64,000 bases of DNA from positions 7,440,001-7,504,000 of the forward strand of contig NZ_CP031194.1 of NCBI RefSeq assembly GCF_003344965.1. The letters run 5' to 3'. Positions 32,710 through 41,504 of this stretch are shown here, one piece after another (within the stretch, counting starts at the first letter, position 1; every line of letters begins with the position of its first letter). The notes beneath the pieces are model-generated. The model was not told where the DNA came from and ran no database searches. It saw only the letters and a program-made list of their open reading frames with translations. Position numbers and translations under genes: made by a program. The DNA is from Streptomyces paludis. Its GTDB lineage: Bacteria; Actinomycetota; Actinomycetes; Streptomycetales; Streptomycetaceae.

Positions 32710-34077
32710 GTGTTGAAGAGATCCGTAAGACCCCTGCTCACCCTGCTGGTGATGGCGATCGCCCTGCTGGGCCTGCCCGCCACGGGCAGCGCCTCGGCGG
32801 CGGAGCCGCCCGCCGGGCAGGCGACGCGGTACACGATGACCGCGTTCACCAACGCCAACGAGTCGAACATGTACGTATACGACTCGCCGGACGCCACCGG
32901 CTTCACCCTGCGCAGCGGCCCGGCCTACACCCCGCCGTCCGGGCTGATCCGTGACCCCAGCGTCTTCAGACACACCGACGGCTACTACTACCTGACCTAC
33001 ACCACCCGCACCTGGTCCGCGCTGAGCACCACCATCGGCTTCGCCCGCTCCGCCGACCGCCTCAACTGGACCTTCCTGTACGACTACGCGATCCCCATCA
33101 GCGGTCTGGCCCGCACCTGGGCGCCGGAGTGGTTCGTCGACACCGACGGCAGTGTCAATATCATCCTCTCCGCGTCCACCACCGCCGGCGGCGAGTACAT
33201 CTTCACGCCCTACAAGCTCACCGCCACCAACTCCGCCCTGACCGCCTGGAGTTCCCCCACCGTATTGAGCGGCATCAGCCCCAACTACATCGACACCTTC
33301 ATCGTCAAGACCGGCAGCACCTACCACGCGTTCACCAAGAACGAGACGACCAAGTACATCGAGTACGCCACCGCCTCCAGCCTCACCGGCCCCTACACGC
33401 TGCGCAGGACGGGCGACTGGGCCGGCTGGGGCTCGTACCGCGAGGGCCCGGCGCTGGTGCAGCTCGGCAACGGCGGCTGGCGGATCTACTTCGACGGCTA
33501 CGGCGCGGGGAAGTACTACTTCAGCGACAGCTACGACAACTTCGCCACCTGGTCCGCCCCCACCGAACTGCCCGGTCTGACCGGGACCGTCCGCCATCTC
33601 ACCGTGCTCAAGGAGACGGTCGCCGGCGGTGTCACCCTGCCGCTGAACACCACCCGCTCGCTCCGCTCGGTCAACTACCCCGAACGCTACGCCGTCGTAC
33701 GGTCGGACAGCCTCGGCTATGTGGACCCGGTGACCTCGGCCAGCACCACCGCGGTGAAACAGAGCGCGACCCTCACCGTTGTCCCCGGCCTGGCCGACGC
33801 GAACTGCTACTCGTTCCGCGACAGCACCGGTCGCTATCTGCGGCACTGGGACTTCCGGATCCGCTTCGACACCACCGATGGCACGGCCGTGTTCGGCAAG
33901 GACGCGACCTACTGCGCCCGGCCGGGATCGGCCACCGGATCGGTCCGGCTGGAGTCGTACAACTACCCGGGCCGCTATCTTCGCCACTACAACTACGAGC
34001 TGAGAGTGGACCCCTACCAGGCCACCTCCACCTTCCTCGCCGACAGCTCCTTCACGGCCGTCGCCGCCTGGTCCTGA
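32710..34077 (+). CDS. Secreted alpha-L-arabinofuranosidase-type glycosidase (GH43-like five-bladed propeller + AbfB/CBM42)
   Basis: A 455-residue secreted enzyme. Signal peptide to about residue 30 (GSASA/AEPP). Catalytic domain about 40-300 with the acid/base trio of the five-bladed propeller glycosidases: Asp82 (IRDPSVF), Asp195 (NYIDTF) and Glu245 (YREGPALV). The C-terminal AbfB beta-trefoil (about 305-455) has repeated SVNYPERYAVVRSD, DSTGRYLRHWDFRIRFD and NYPGRYLRHYNYELRVD units, which bind arabinofuranose side chains. It would strip arabinose from arabinoxylan or arabinan outside the cell. The start is GTG 32710, or TTG 32713, which has better spacing from GCGGAGG. Confidence 0.85.
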   Translation: MLKRSVRPLLTLLVMAIALLGLPATGSASAAEPPAGQATRYTMTAFTNANESNMYVYDSPDATGFTLRSGPAYTPPSGLIRDPSVFRHTDGYYYLTYTTRTWSALSTTIGFARSADRLNWTFLYDYAIPISGLARTWAPEWFVDTDGSVNIILSASTTAGGEYIFTPYKLTATNSALTAWSSPTVLSGISPNYIDTFIVKTGSTYHAFTKNETTKYIEYATASSLTGPYTLRRTGDWAGWGSYREGPALVQLGNGGWRIYFDGYGAGKYYFSDSYDNFATWSAPTELPGLTGTVRHLTVLKETVAGGVTLPLNTTRSLRSVNYPERYAVVRSDSLGYVDPVTSASTTAVKQSATLTVVPGLADANCYSFRDSTGRYLRHWDFRIRFDTTDGTAVFGKDATYCARPGSATGSVRLESYNYPGRYLRHYNYELRVDPYQATSTFLADSSFTAVAAWS

Positions 34078-34088
34078 GAGGGGAATCC

Positions 34089-36140
34089 GTGACCGCTCCC
34101 GCCGCCCGTCCCGTCCCGCGCACCGACGCCGACCCCGCGTGGCTGCCGCCCGAGGCGTTCCGGGCGCTGGGCTCCCGGCGGGTCCTCGTGTGCGGGACGG
34201 GCGACCTGACCGACACCGTGCACGGTGAAGTCGACGCGGCCTGCGCGGAGTTCGGCGGTACGGCGGTACGGGCGGCGGTGGCGGACCATCGTCCGTACGA
34301 CCGGCCCTACGACCTGGTGCTCCGCCTCGACGGGACGGCCGACGGGACGGCCGGCGGCGCGGAGCACCGGGCCGACGACGAGGCGTTCACCCTCGTACGG
34401 GAGCGGGGCCGGACCACGGTGAGCGGCGCGGGCGGGCGAGGGCTGCTCCACGGGCTGTTCCACGTGGTCCGCCTCGGCGAGGCGGCGTTCGGCGCCGACC
34501 GGCCGCCCGTCACCCACCGTCCCGCGCTGGCCACCCGCATGCTGAACCACTGGGACAACGTGGCCGTCCACCCGGTGATGGGCCAGGTGGAGCGCGGCTA
34601 CGCGGGCGGTTCGCTGTTCTGGCGCGACGGCCGGGCGCGCGGCGACCTGGACCGGGTCCGCGCGTACGGACGGCTGCTCGCCGCCTGCGGCATCAACGCC
34701 GTCTGCGTCAACAACGTCAATGTGCACACCACCGAGGCGCACCTGCTGACCGACCGGATCGGGGAGGTCGCCGCTCTCGCGGACGCCCTGCGCCCCTACG
34801 GGATCCGCGCCCACCTTTCGGTCACCTTCGCCGCGCCCCTCGTGCTCGGCGGACTCGGCACGGCCGATCCGCTGGACGCGTCGGTGCGCGCCTGGTGGGC
34901 GGCGGCCACCGCACGGGTGTACGCGGCGATCCCGGACTTCGGCGGATACGTGGTGAAGGCGGACTCCGAGGGACAGCCGGGCCCCTTCGCCTACGGCCGC
35001 AGCCACGCGGACGGCGCGAACCTGCTCGCCGACGCGCTCGCCCCCCACGGCGGCACCGTGTACTGGCGGGCCTTTGTCTACAACCACCGCCAGGACTGGC
35101 GCGACCGCACGACGGACCGGGCGCGCGCCGCGTACGACCACTTCGTCCCGCTCGACGGCGCCTTCCGGGACAACGCCGTCCTCCAGGTCAAGCACGGCCC
35201 GGTGGACTTCCAGCCGCGCGAGCCGGTCTCCCCGGTCATCGGCGCCCTGCCGCGCACCCGGATCGCGGTCGAGGTGCAGGCCACCCAGGAGTACACCGGC
35301 CAGCAGCGGCACGTGTGCGCGCTCGCGCCGATGTGGAGCGAGGTGCTGGGCTTCCGCCCCGGGGCGGGCGCGTCGCCCACCGTCGGTGAGCTGGCCCGGG
35401 GCGGGCTCGTGGCCGTGTCCAACGCCGGTGACGACCCGTACTGGACGGGGCATCCGCTCGCCCAGGCCAATCTGTACGCGGCCGGCCGCCTCGGCGCGCG
35501 GCCCGGCGCGGACCCCCACGCGGTCCTCGACGAGTGGATCGAGCTGACCTTCACCCCGGACACCTGCCCCGACCCGGAGCGGCTGCGCGCCGGACTCCGC
35601 GCCGTGCTGCGCGGCTCGTGGCGTACGTACGAGAAGTACACCGCGCCGCTCGGTGTGGGCTTCATGGTCCAGCCGGGCCACCACTACGGGCCCAGCGCGG
35701 ACGGCTACGAGTACAGCCCCTGGGGCACCTACCACTTCGCCGACCGGGACGGTGTCGGTGTCGACCGCAGCCGTGCGACCGGCACCGGGTACGCGGGGCA
35801 GTACGCGGAGCCGTGGGCGACGCTGTACGAGTCGCCCGCCACCTGCCCGGACGAACTGCTGCTGTTCTTCCACCATGTGCCCTACGGCCATGTGCTGCAC
35901 AGCGGCACCACGGTCGTCCAGCACATCTACGACACCCACTTCGAGGGCGTGGCGGAGGCCGCGGCGGCGCGCGACATCTGGACCTCGCTCGCCGGGCTGA
36001 TGGACGGCGCGCGCCACGCGCGGGTGGCGGAGCGCTACGAGGAGCAGCTCCGCGGCGCCCGCGAGTGGCGCGACCACATCAACAGCTACTTCTTCCGGAA
36101 GTCAGGGGTGCCGGACGCGCGGGGCCGCCCGATCCACTGA
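34089..36140 (+). CDS. Alpha-glucuronidase (GH67)
   Basis: A 683-residue cytoplasmic enzyme that removes (4-O-methyl)glucuronic acid from the non-reducing end of aldouronic acids derived from glucuronoxylan. Active-site carboxylates are visible: Glu294 in KADSEGQPGP, Asp373 in VKHGPVDFQPREP and Glu401 in ATQEYTGQ. The C-terminal family core TYEKYTAPLGVGFMVQPGHHYGP and WLHHVPY-like LLFFHHVPYGHVL are present. There is no signal peptide. GTG 34089 lies 11 bp after the arabinofuranosidase stop with GAGGGGAA upstream, so the two form an operon. Its last 39 bp overlap tail-to-tail with the GH42 gene. Confidence 0.92.
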   Translation: MTAPAARPVPRTDADPAWLPPEAFRALGSRRVLVCGTGDLTDTVHGEVDAACAEFGGTAVRAAVADHRPYDRPYDLVLRLDGTADGTAGGAEHRADDEAFTLVRERGRTTVSGAGGRGLLHGLFHVVRLGEAAFGADRPPVTHRPALATRMLNHWDNVAVHPVMGQVERGYAGGSLFWRDGRARGDLDRVRAYGRLLAACGINAVCVNNVNVHTTEAHLLTDRIGEVAALADALRPYGIRAHLSVTFAAPLVLGGLGTADPLDASVRAWWAAATARVYAAIPDFGGYVVKADSEGQPGPFAYGRSHADGANLLADALAPHGGTVYWRAFVYNHRQDWRDRTTDRARAAYDHFVPLDGAFRDNAVLQVKHGPVDFQPREPVSPVIGALPRTRIAVEVQATQEYTGQQRHVCALAPMWSEVLGFRPGAGASPTVGELARGGLVAVSNAGDDPYWTGHPLAQANLYAAGRLGARPGADPHAVLDEWIELTFTPDTCPDPERLRAGLRAVLRGSWRTYEKYTAPLGVGFMVQPGHHYGPSADGYEYSPWGTYHFADRDGVGVDRSRATGTGYAGQYAEPWATLYESPATCPDELLLFFHHVPYGHVLHSGTTVVQHIYDTHFEGVAEAAAARDIWTSLAGLMDGARHARVAERYEEQLRGAREWRDHINSYFFRKSGVPDARGRPIH

Positions 36141-38192
36141 GCCGGCCCGCAGCACCGCCACCCCGCGCGGATCGAGGGTGAGGGGCTCGCCCCGCTCGAT
36201 GTGTTTGCCCGTGAGCAGGTCGGTGGCGGTGACATGGGCGGTCAACAGGGCAGGTTCCGAAGCGTGGTTGAGGAGGAAGTGCAGATGTGTGCCGTCGGGG
36301 GCGACCCGGGTGGCGCTCTCCACGGCCGGATGGCCGGCGTACGGGCCGATCAGGCCGTGCCGGCCGAGGACACGGCGGACCACCCGGTCCACACCGGGCC
36401 GGTCCAGCGCCGTGGCGACGTACCAGCCCTCGCCCGCGCCGAAGCGGTGACGGGTGACGGCCGGGGTGCCCGCGTAGAAGTCGGCCCCGTCCCCGGTGCC
36501 GTAGCTGCCGACCGGTTCGGCGCCCCGGGGCAGGACGATCTCGAAGACCAGGCGCGCCCCGACGGTTTCGGTGTCCGCCGTGTCCGCTCCGCCGCCGCCC
36601 AGCTCGACGGGGTGGGCGGTGTCCGCCGGGCGGGCGTCCCACTCGTCGATCCGGATGCCCATCAGCGGGGCCAGCGGGCCGGGGACATCGGTGAGGAAGG
36701 CCCGGTCGTGTGTGTCGACCCGGCCGGAGAGGAAGGTGGCGAGGACCGTGCCACCGCGCGCGGCCACCGCCTCCAGCCGGGCGGCGAGGTCGCCCTTGAC
36801 CATGTGCAGTGTGGGCGCGAGGACCACGTCGTACGCGTCGAGCGCGGCGGTCACCGGGACGACGTCCACATCGGCCCCCGCCTCCCGGGCGGCCCGGTAG
36901 TAGCCGTGCACCTGCTCCTGGTAGCGGACGAGCCGGGAGGGGCCGTCGGAGATCTCCAGCGCCCACCAGCTGTCCCAGTCGAAGAGGAGCGCGACCCGGG
37001 CGGGTGTCCGGGCCCCCAGTGTGCTGTCCCCGAGCAGCTCCAACTCCTTTCCCAGCGCGCTCACTTCGCCGAAGACCCGGGTGTCGTCGCGGCCCACGTG
37101 GCCGATGACGGCACCGTGGTACTTCTCGCAGGCGCCGCGCGAGGCGCGCAGCTGGAAGTAGAGGACGGCGTCGGCGCCGTGGGCCACCGCCTGCCAGCTC
37201 GCCAGCCGCAGCTCACCGGGGCGGCGCAGCGGGTTGACGTCCCGGCAGGCCGTGGTGGAGGGGGTCTGCTCCATCAGCCAGAACGGGGCGCCGTCCTTGA
37301 GCCCGCGCATCAGGTCATGGCCGAGCGCGGCCCAGGTCGGCGGGGCGTCCAGCGGGGGATAGCTGTCCCAGGAGGCGAAGTCGAGGTGGGGCGCCCAGCG
37401 GTGGTAGTCCAGCGGCCGGTACATGCCCATGAGATTGGTGGTGACGGGGGTGCCGGCGCTGTGCTCGCGGATCGCCGCCTTCTCCGTGAGAAAACACTCC
37501 AGGAGCGCGTCGGTGGTGAACCGCAGATAGTCCAGCGTGATGCCCTGGAACGCGGTGTGGTCGGGGCCGCGCCAGTGCTCGGTGAGGGCGCTGGGCGGTT
37601 CGATCTCGTCCCAGTCGGTGTAGCGGTGCGACCAGAAGGTGGTGCACCAGGCGTCGTTGAGCGCGTCGAGGGTGCCGTGGGCCGTACGCAGCCAGACGCG
37701 GAAGGCGGCGGCGCACCGCTCGCAGTAGCAGGCGCCGCCGTACTCGTTGCCGATGTGCCAGGCCAGCAGGGCCGGATGGGCGGCGTACCGCTCGGCGAGC
37801 CGGCCGGCCAGCGCGCCGGCCGCGGCCCGGTAGACCGGTGAGCTGGGGCAGAAGTTGTGCCGCTGCCCGTAGCGGTGGCGGCGGCCCTCGAAGTCGGTGC
37901 GGTTGACCTCGGGACGGGCCCGGGCCAGCCACGGCGGGAGGGCGGCGGTGCCGGTGGCCAGACACACCCGGCGGCCCTCGGCGGCGGCGCGCTCCAGGAT
38001 GCCGTCGAGCACGGTGAAGTCGTACACGTCCTCGGCGGGCTGGGTGAGGGACCAGCTGAACACACCGACGGTGAGGGTGTCGATACGGGCCAGGGTGAAC
38101 AGCCGGTGGTCCTCGTCCCGGACTGGCTCGGGCCACTGCTCGGGGTTGTAGTCGCCGCCGTAGCGGATCCTGCCGGTGGGGGGCGGAGTCAT
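36102..38192 (-). CDS. Beta-galactosidase (GH42, YesZ-like)
   Basis: A 696-residue cytoplasmic beta-galactosidase. GH42 acid/base Glu150 (HIGNEYGG) and nucleophile Glu308 (WLMEQTPS). The zinc cluster cysteines of the family are present (Cys115, Cys155, Cys157, Cys160). The trimerisation (class I glutamine amidotransferase-like) domain and C-terminal beta domain follow. The start is ATG 38192 (MTPPPTGRIRYGGDYNPEQWPEPV), overlapping the YesL stop by ATGA. It ends the operon LplB-LplC-LipO-YesL-GH42, as yesZ accompanies yesL in Bacillus rhamnogalacturonan loci, so short galactan side chains are the likely substrate. Confidence 0.92.
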   Translation of the reverse strand: MTPPPTGRIRYGGDYNPEQWPEPVRDEDHRLFTLARIDTLTVGVFSWSLTQPAEDVYDFTVLDGILERAAAEGRRVCLATGTAALPPWLARARPEVNRTDFEGRRHRYGQRHNFCPSSPVYRAAAGALAGRLAERYAAHPALLAWHIGNEYGGACYCERCAAAFRVWLRTAHGTLDALNDAWCTTFWSHRYTDWDEIEPPSALTEHWRGPDHTAFQGITLDYLRFTTDALLECFLTEKAAIREHSAGTPVTTNLMGMYRPLDYHRWAPHLDFASWDSYPPLDAPPTWAALGHDLMRGLKDGAPFWLMEQTPSTTACRDVNPLRRPGELRLASWQAVAHGADAVLYFQLRASRGACEKYHGAVIGHVGRDDTRVFGEVSALGKELELLGDSTLGARTPARVALLFDWDSWWALEISDGPSRLVRYQEQVHGYYRAAREAGADVDVVPVTAALDAYDVVLAPTLHMVKGDLAARLEAVAARGGTVLATFLSGRVDTHDRAFLTDVPGPLAPLMGIRIDEWDARPADTAHPVELGGGGADTADTETVGARLVFEIVLPRGAEPVGSYGTGDGADFYAGTPAVTRHRFGAGEGWYVATALDRPGVDRVVRRVLGRHGLIGPYAGHPAVESATRVAPDGTHLHFLLNHASEPALLTAHVTATDLLTGKHIERGEPLTLDPRGVAVLRAGSVDRAAPRVRHP

Positions 38193-38917
38193 ACGGTGAA
38201 TCTCTCCTCGGTCTCGGTGATCACCGGGCGGCCGGCGTGCAGCAGGGACAGCAGCAGAAGCGGGGCGAGCAGGGCGGGCAGCGCCTCGGTGACGGTCAGC
38301 GCGAGACCGGCGGCGAGGACGGTCAGCGAGGCGGCGCCGAGTGTGCTGCGGCCGTGCCGGAACAGGAAGTACGCGGCGAGCCGGCAGATGTCCGCCGTCC
38401 GGAAGTCGAAGAGCGAGACGAGGACCAGCGCGTGGGCGCCCCAGAGCAGCCCGCCGAGGCCCAGCACGGCCAGCAGCACGGCCCACCAGCCGGGCAGCCC
38501 GGTGACCGTGAAGTGGCTCAGGGAGAGCGCGATGACGGTGAGCCAGCCGGTCATCGGTGCCCAGATCCGCAGAGCGGGCCGGGCGTTCAGCCGCCAGCCG
38601 CGCCAGTAGTCGCGGGCCGGGTGCAGATCGGTGAGATCACGGCCGCGGTGATGCAGCGCGTACACGGCGGCGGCGAGCGCGGGGCCGAGCGGCAGCAGAC
38701 AGAGCGCGGCGAGCGGCAGATCGGCGGGGGTACGGCCGAGCCCGGGCAGGAGAAGCAGGCCCGGCGCCGCCGCGACGAGCAGCATCGCCTCCACGGTGAG
38801 CAGGGTGTGGACCAGGGCGGCGGCCCGGGAGAGCGGACCGTCCCCGAAGAGACGGCCCGCGGACCGGTCCGCCGGGGACACACTGGACGCGGGAGACACA
38901 CCGGACGCGGGGGACAC
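38189..38917 (-). CDS. YesL family (DUF624) membrane protein
   Basis: A 242-residue protein with five to six transmembrane helices (e.g. AALVHTLLTVEAMLLVAAAPGLLLL, LAALCLLPLGPALAAAVYAL, WWAVLLAVLGLGGLLWGAHALVLV). DUF624/YesL proteins accompany LplB/LplC/LipO importers; their job is unknown. The N-terminus is built from 18-bp DNA repeats that each offer an in-frame GTG (38917, 38899, 38881). The first is given here, 6 bp after the LipO stop, but the later two are equally possible. The stop overlaps the GH42 start. Confidence 0.85.
   Translation of the reverse strand: MSPASGVSPASSVSPADRSAGRLFGDGPLSRAAALVHTLLTVEAMLLVAAAPGLLLLPGLGRTPADLPLAALCLLPLGPALAAAVYALHHRGRDLTDLHPARDYWRGWRLNARPALRIWAPMTGWLTVIALSLSHFTVTGLPGWWAVLLAVLGLGGLLWGAHALVLVSLFDFRTADICRLAAYFLFRHGRSTLGAASLTVLAAGLALTVTEALPALLAPLLLLSLLHAGRPVITETEERFTV
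38877..38917 (-). repeat. 18-bp tandem repeat that triplicates the YesL start codon
   Basis: GACACACTGGACGCGGGA (38877-38894), GACACACCGGACGCGGGG (38895-38912) and a partial third unit from 38913. On the coding strand each unit gives GTG-TCN-CCN, i.e. Met/Val-Ser-Pro. Confidence 0.75.
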
Positions 38918-38923
38918 GCCGGG

Positions 38924-40579
38924 TCAGCCCTTCTTCTGCTGGAAGCGCTCGTACGCCTTGTTGTGCAGATCGACGTACCGGTCCATGTTCTTGCTCTTCA
39001 ACTCGCCCAGATAGGCGTCCCATTCGGACAGGGGCCGCTTCCCGAGGGCGAACTTCATGGTGTTCTGGGCCACATGGTCCTTCAGCGGGGTCTCCCAGAG
39101 GACCGCCTGCTCCTGCTCCTCCGCCCGCAGCGGATGCGCGGGCTCGACGGGAAGCAACCGCCACCCCGCGATGGCCTCCTGGAACTTCCGTTCGTCCGCC
39201 GCGAAGGACGAGGAGACCAGCGCCCGGCTGCCGCCGTACGCGAACACACCGTTGGAGAAGCCGAAGTCCTTCTGGAGGTCCTTGGGGGCGTCCGCCGGAG
39301 TGCCCATGAGGCCGATCCCGTCGGCGACTTGATACCGGCCCGGTCCCGTACGGGTGTAGGTGACGCCCTCGACACCGTACTTGCTGAACTCCTGTCCGGC
39401 GTCGGAGTACCAGAGCCAGTCCACGAACTGCATCAGCGCGACGAAGTGGTCGCTCTTGAGCGCCGCGCTGGAGATCATCACACCGTTCTCCAGCCGGCCG
39501 TCGGCCACCACCTCACCGGCCGGGCCGACCGGCATCGGGATCATCTCGACGGTGGCGCCCCTGACCTGGCGGCCGAGGTTGTAGCGGTAGTTCTGCACCA
39601 GCTCCTGCGGGTTGGAGCTGATCACGAACGACTTCTCGGAGAGCAGCTTCTGCACCGCCTCGTCGTCGGTCTGGGTGAAGCTCTCCGGGTCCAGCAGCTT
39701 CTCCGCGCAGAGCGAGTGCAGGAAGTCGAGCATCTCCCGGTACGCGTCCATGGCCCCGGTGAAGACGAATCTGTCCGCGCCGGCGTCGAAGGTGACGTTC
39801 TCGTAGTCCCAGCCGCCCTTGGTGCCGTACGCCCGGGAGAGATACTTGAGCAGCGAGCCGGCCGGGTAGGTGGGGACGCTCCAGCGGTCCGAGAACGGAT
39901 AGCGGTCCGGGTACTCCCGCTTGATGGCCCGGAGCACCTCGCGCACCTCCTCCCAGGTGCCCGGCAGCGGCAGACCGAGCCGTTCCAGCACATCGGTGCG
40001 CAGCGCCAGCGAGTAGCCGGGTTTGGGCTTCTCGTGCAGACCGGGCAGCAGATAGAACCTGCCGTCGGACTGGCGGATGGAGTCCAGCTCGCCGGCCAGG
40101 CCCCATGCCTTCACCTTCGCCGTGAAGTTCGGCATGAGATGGGTGTATTCACTGACCGGCAGGATCGCGCCCGAGGAGACGAACGCGGCCTCCTGGGGGT
40201 GGTACGTCTTGGGGATGATCCAGGGCGCGTCACCGGCGCCGATCATCAGGCCGCGCTTCTTCTCGTAGTCGCTGTTCGGCACCGCGGTCGGCTTGAAGGT
40301 GACATTCGTCCGCTTGGTGACCTCCTGCCAGAAGAGCCACGAGTCCTTCATCGGATAGTGCGGCATGCTGTTGTGCAGGACCGGGAAGGTCAGCGCCGAG
40401 GCCGCCAGGAACTGGTCGCCCACGCCGTACTTCTCCATCGCCCCCGCCCGCTTCTTCGACAGGTCGGCGGGGCCCTTGTCGTCCTCGGTCCCGCCGCCGC
40501 AGCCGGTGAGGGCGGCGAGCCCGGCGAAGCCCGCCGCGGCGAGCAGACCGCGGCGCGACAGCTGTCCGGAGTTCTTCAC
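38924..40579 (-). CDS. Extracellular solute-binding lipoprotein (LipO/YesO-like, family 1)
   Basis: A 551-residue lipoprotein. The signal peptide carries a twin-arginine motif (LSRRGLLAAAG, Arg9-Arg10) and lipobox ALTGC with Cys27, so Tat export with lipid anchoring is likely. The mature part is the long LipO-type carbohydrate-binding fold (NVTFKPTAVPNSDYEKKRGLMIGAGDAPWIIPKTY, LPLPGTWEEVREVLRAIK, FAYGGSRALVSSSFAADERK). The start is GTG 40579, with AAGGGAG 5-6 bases upstream. It would deliver oligosaccharides to the LplB/LplC permeases just upstream. Confidence 0.9.
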   Translation of the reverse strand: MKNSGQLSRRGLLAAAGFAGLAALTGCGGGTEDDKGPADLSKKRAGAMEKYGVGDQFLAASALTFPVLHNSMPHYPMKDSWLFWQEVTKRTNVTFKPTAVPNSDYEKKRGLMIGAGDAPWIIPKTYHPQEAAFVSSGAILPVSEYTHLMPNFTAKVKAWGLAGELDSIRQSDGRFYLLPGLHEKPKPGYSLALRTDVLERLGLPLPGTWEEVREVLRAIKREYPDRYPFSDRWSVPTYPAGSLLKYLSRAYGTKGGWDYENVTFDAGADRFVFTGAMDAYREMLDFLHSLCAEKLLDPESFTQTDDEAVQKLLSEKSFVISSNPQELVQNYRYNLGRQVRGATVEMIPMPVGPAGEVVADGRLENGVMISSAALKSDHFVALMQFVDWLWYSDAGQEFSKYGVEGVTYTRTGPGRYQVADGIGLMGTPADAPKDLQKDFGFSNGVFAYGGSRALVSSSFAADERKFQEAIAGWRLLPVEPAHPLRAEEQEQAVLWETPLKDHVAQNTMKFALGKRPLSEWDAYLGELKSKNMDRYVDLHNKAYERFQQKKG

Positions 40580-40622
40580 GGATACTCCCTTGTCCTGGAG
40601 GTGGGGGTACGGGACGGAGCGG

Positions 40623-41504
40623 TCAGCCCTTGACGGCGCCGAGCATGACGCCGGAGACGAAGTAGCGCTGGACGAACGGGTACACACAGAGAATGGGCAG
40701 CGCCGTGAGCACGATGGTGACCGACTGGATGTTCGAGGCGACCTGGGTGAGCTGCTCCGTACTCGCCCCCGCGTTCGTCCCGCCCGTGGCGCCCACGATG
40801 AGGTTGCGCAGATACACGGTGACCGGCATCAGCTCCGTCCGGTCCATGTAGAGGAACGCGGAGAACCAGGAGTTCCAGAAGGACACCGAGTAGAAGAGCA
40901 CCATCGTCGCGATGACCGCCTTGGACAGCGGCAGCACGATCCGCAGCAGAATGCCGTACGTGCTGAGGCCGTCGATCTGCGCGGCCTCCTCCAGCTCGTC
41001 CGGCAGACTCTCGAAGAACGCCTTCATCACCAGCAGGTTGAACACACTGATCGCGTTCGGGATCACCACCGCCCAGAGCGTGTTCTTCATACCGAGGCTG
41101 GTGATCAGTACGTAGTGGGGAATCAGCCCGCCGGAGAAGAACATCGTGAACACGGCGACCCCGACCAGGACCCCGCGCCCCTTCAGCTCCTTCTTCGACA
41201 GGACATAGGCGTAACAGGTGGTCAGGGCCATGGCGACGGCGGTGGCGACGACCGTGTAGAGCACGGTGTTGCCGTAGTTCCGCCAGAACATCCCGTCGCC
41301 GAGGACGATCCGGTACGTGGTGAGGTCGAAGCCCCGGGGCCACAGACTCACCTCGCCGGCCCGGATCCTGGACTCGGAGCTGAACGACCGCGCGATGATG
41401 GTGAGGAACGGGTAGAGGGTCACCACCACCACACCGGTCATGATCAGCGCGTTGACCCCCCGGAACACCCGCAGGCCGCGCGTCGGCCGGCCCGCCGTCA
41501 CCAC
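40623..41504 (-). CDS. Carbohydrate ABC transporter permease (LplC-like, CUT1)
   Basis: A 293-residue permease with six transmembrane helices and the EAA loop ELEEAAQIDGLSTYGILLRIVLPLSKAV. The N-terminus (RVFRGVNALIMTGVVVVTLYPFLTIIARSFSS) and ending QRYFVSGVMLGAVKG are characteristic of the LplC/YesQ subgroup. Two adjacent GTG starts (41504, 41501) fit; the second makes a GTGA overlap with the LplB stop. No ATPase gene is in the operon; in Streptomyces such importers use the shared ATPase MsiK (established), so that is expected here. Confidence 0.9.
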   Translation of the reverse strand: MVTAGRPTRGLRVFRGVNALIMTGVVVVTLYPFLTIIARSFSSESRIRAGEVSLWPRGFDLTTYRIVLGDGMFWRNYGNTVLYTVVATAVAMALTTCYAYVLSKKELKGRGVLVGVAVFTMFFSGGLIPHYVLITSLGMKNTLWAVVIPNAISVFNLLVMKAFFESLPDELEEAAQIDGLSTYGILLRIVLPLSKAVIATMVLFYSVSFWNSWFSAFLYMDRTELMPVTVYLRNLIVGATGGTNAGASTEQLTQVASNIQSVTIVLTALPILCVYPFVQRYFVSGVMLGAVKG

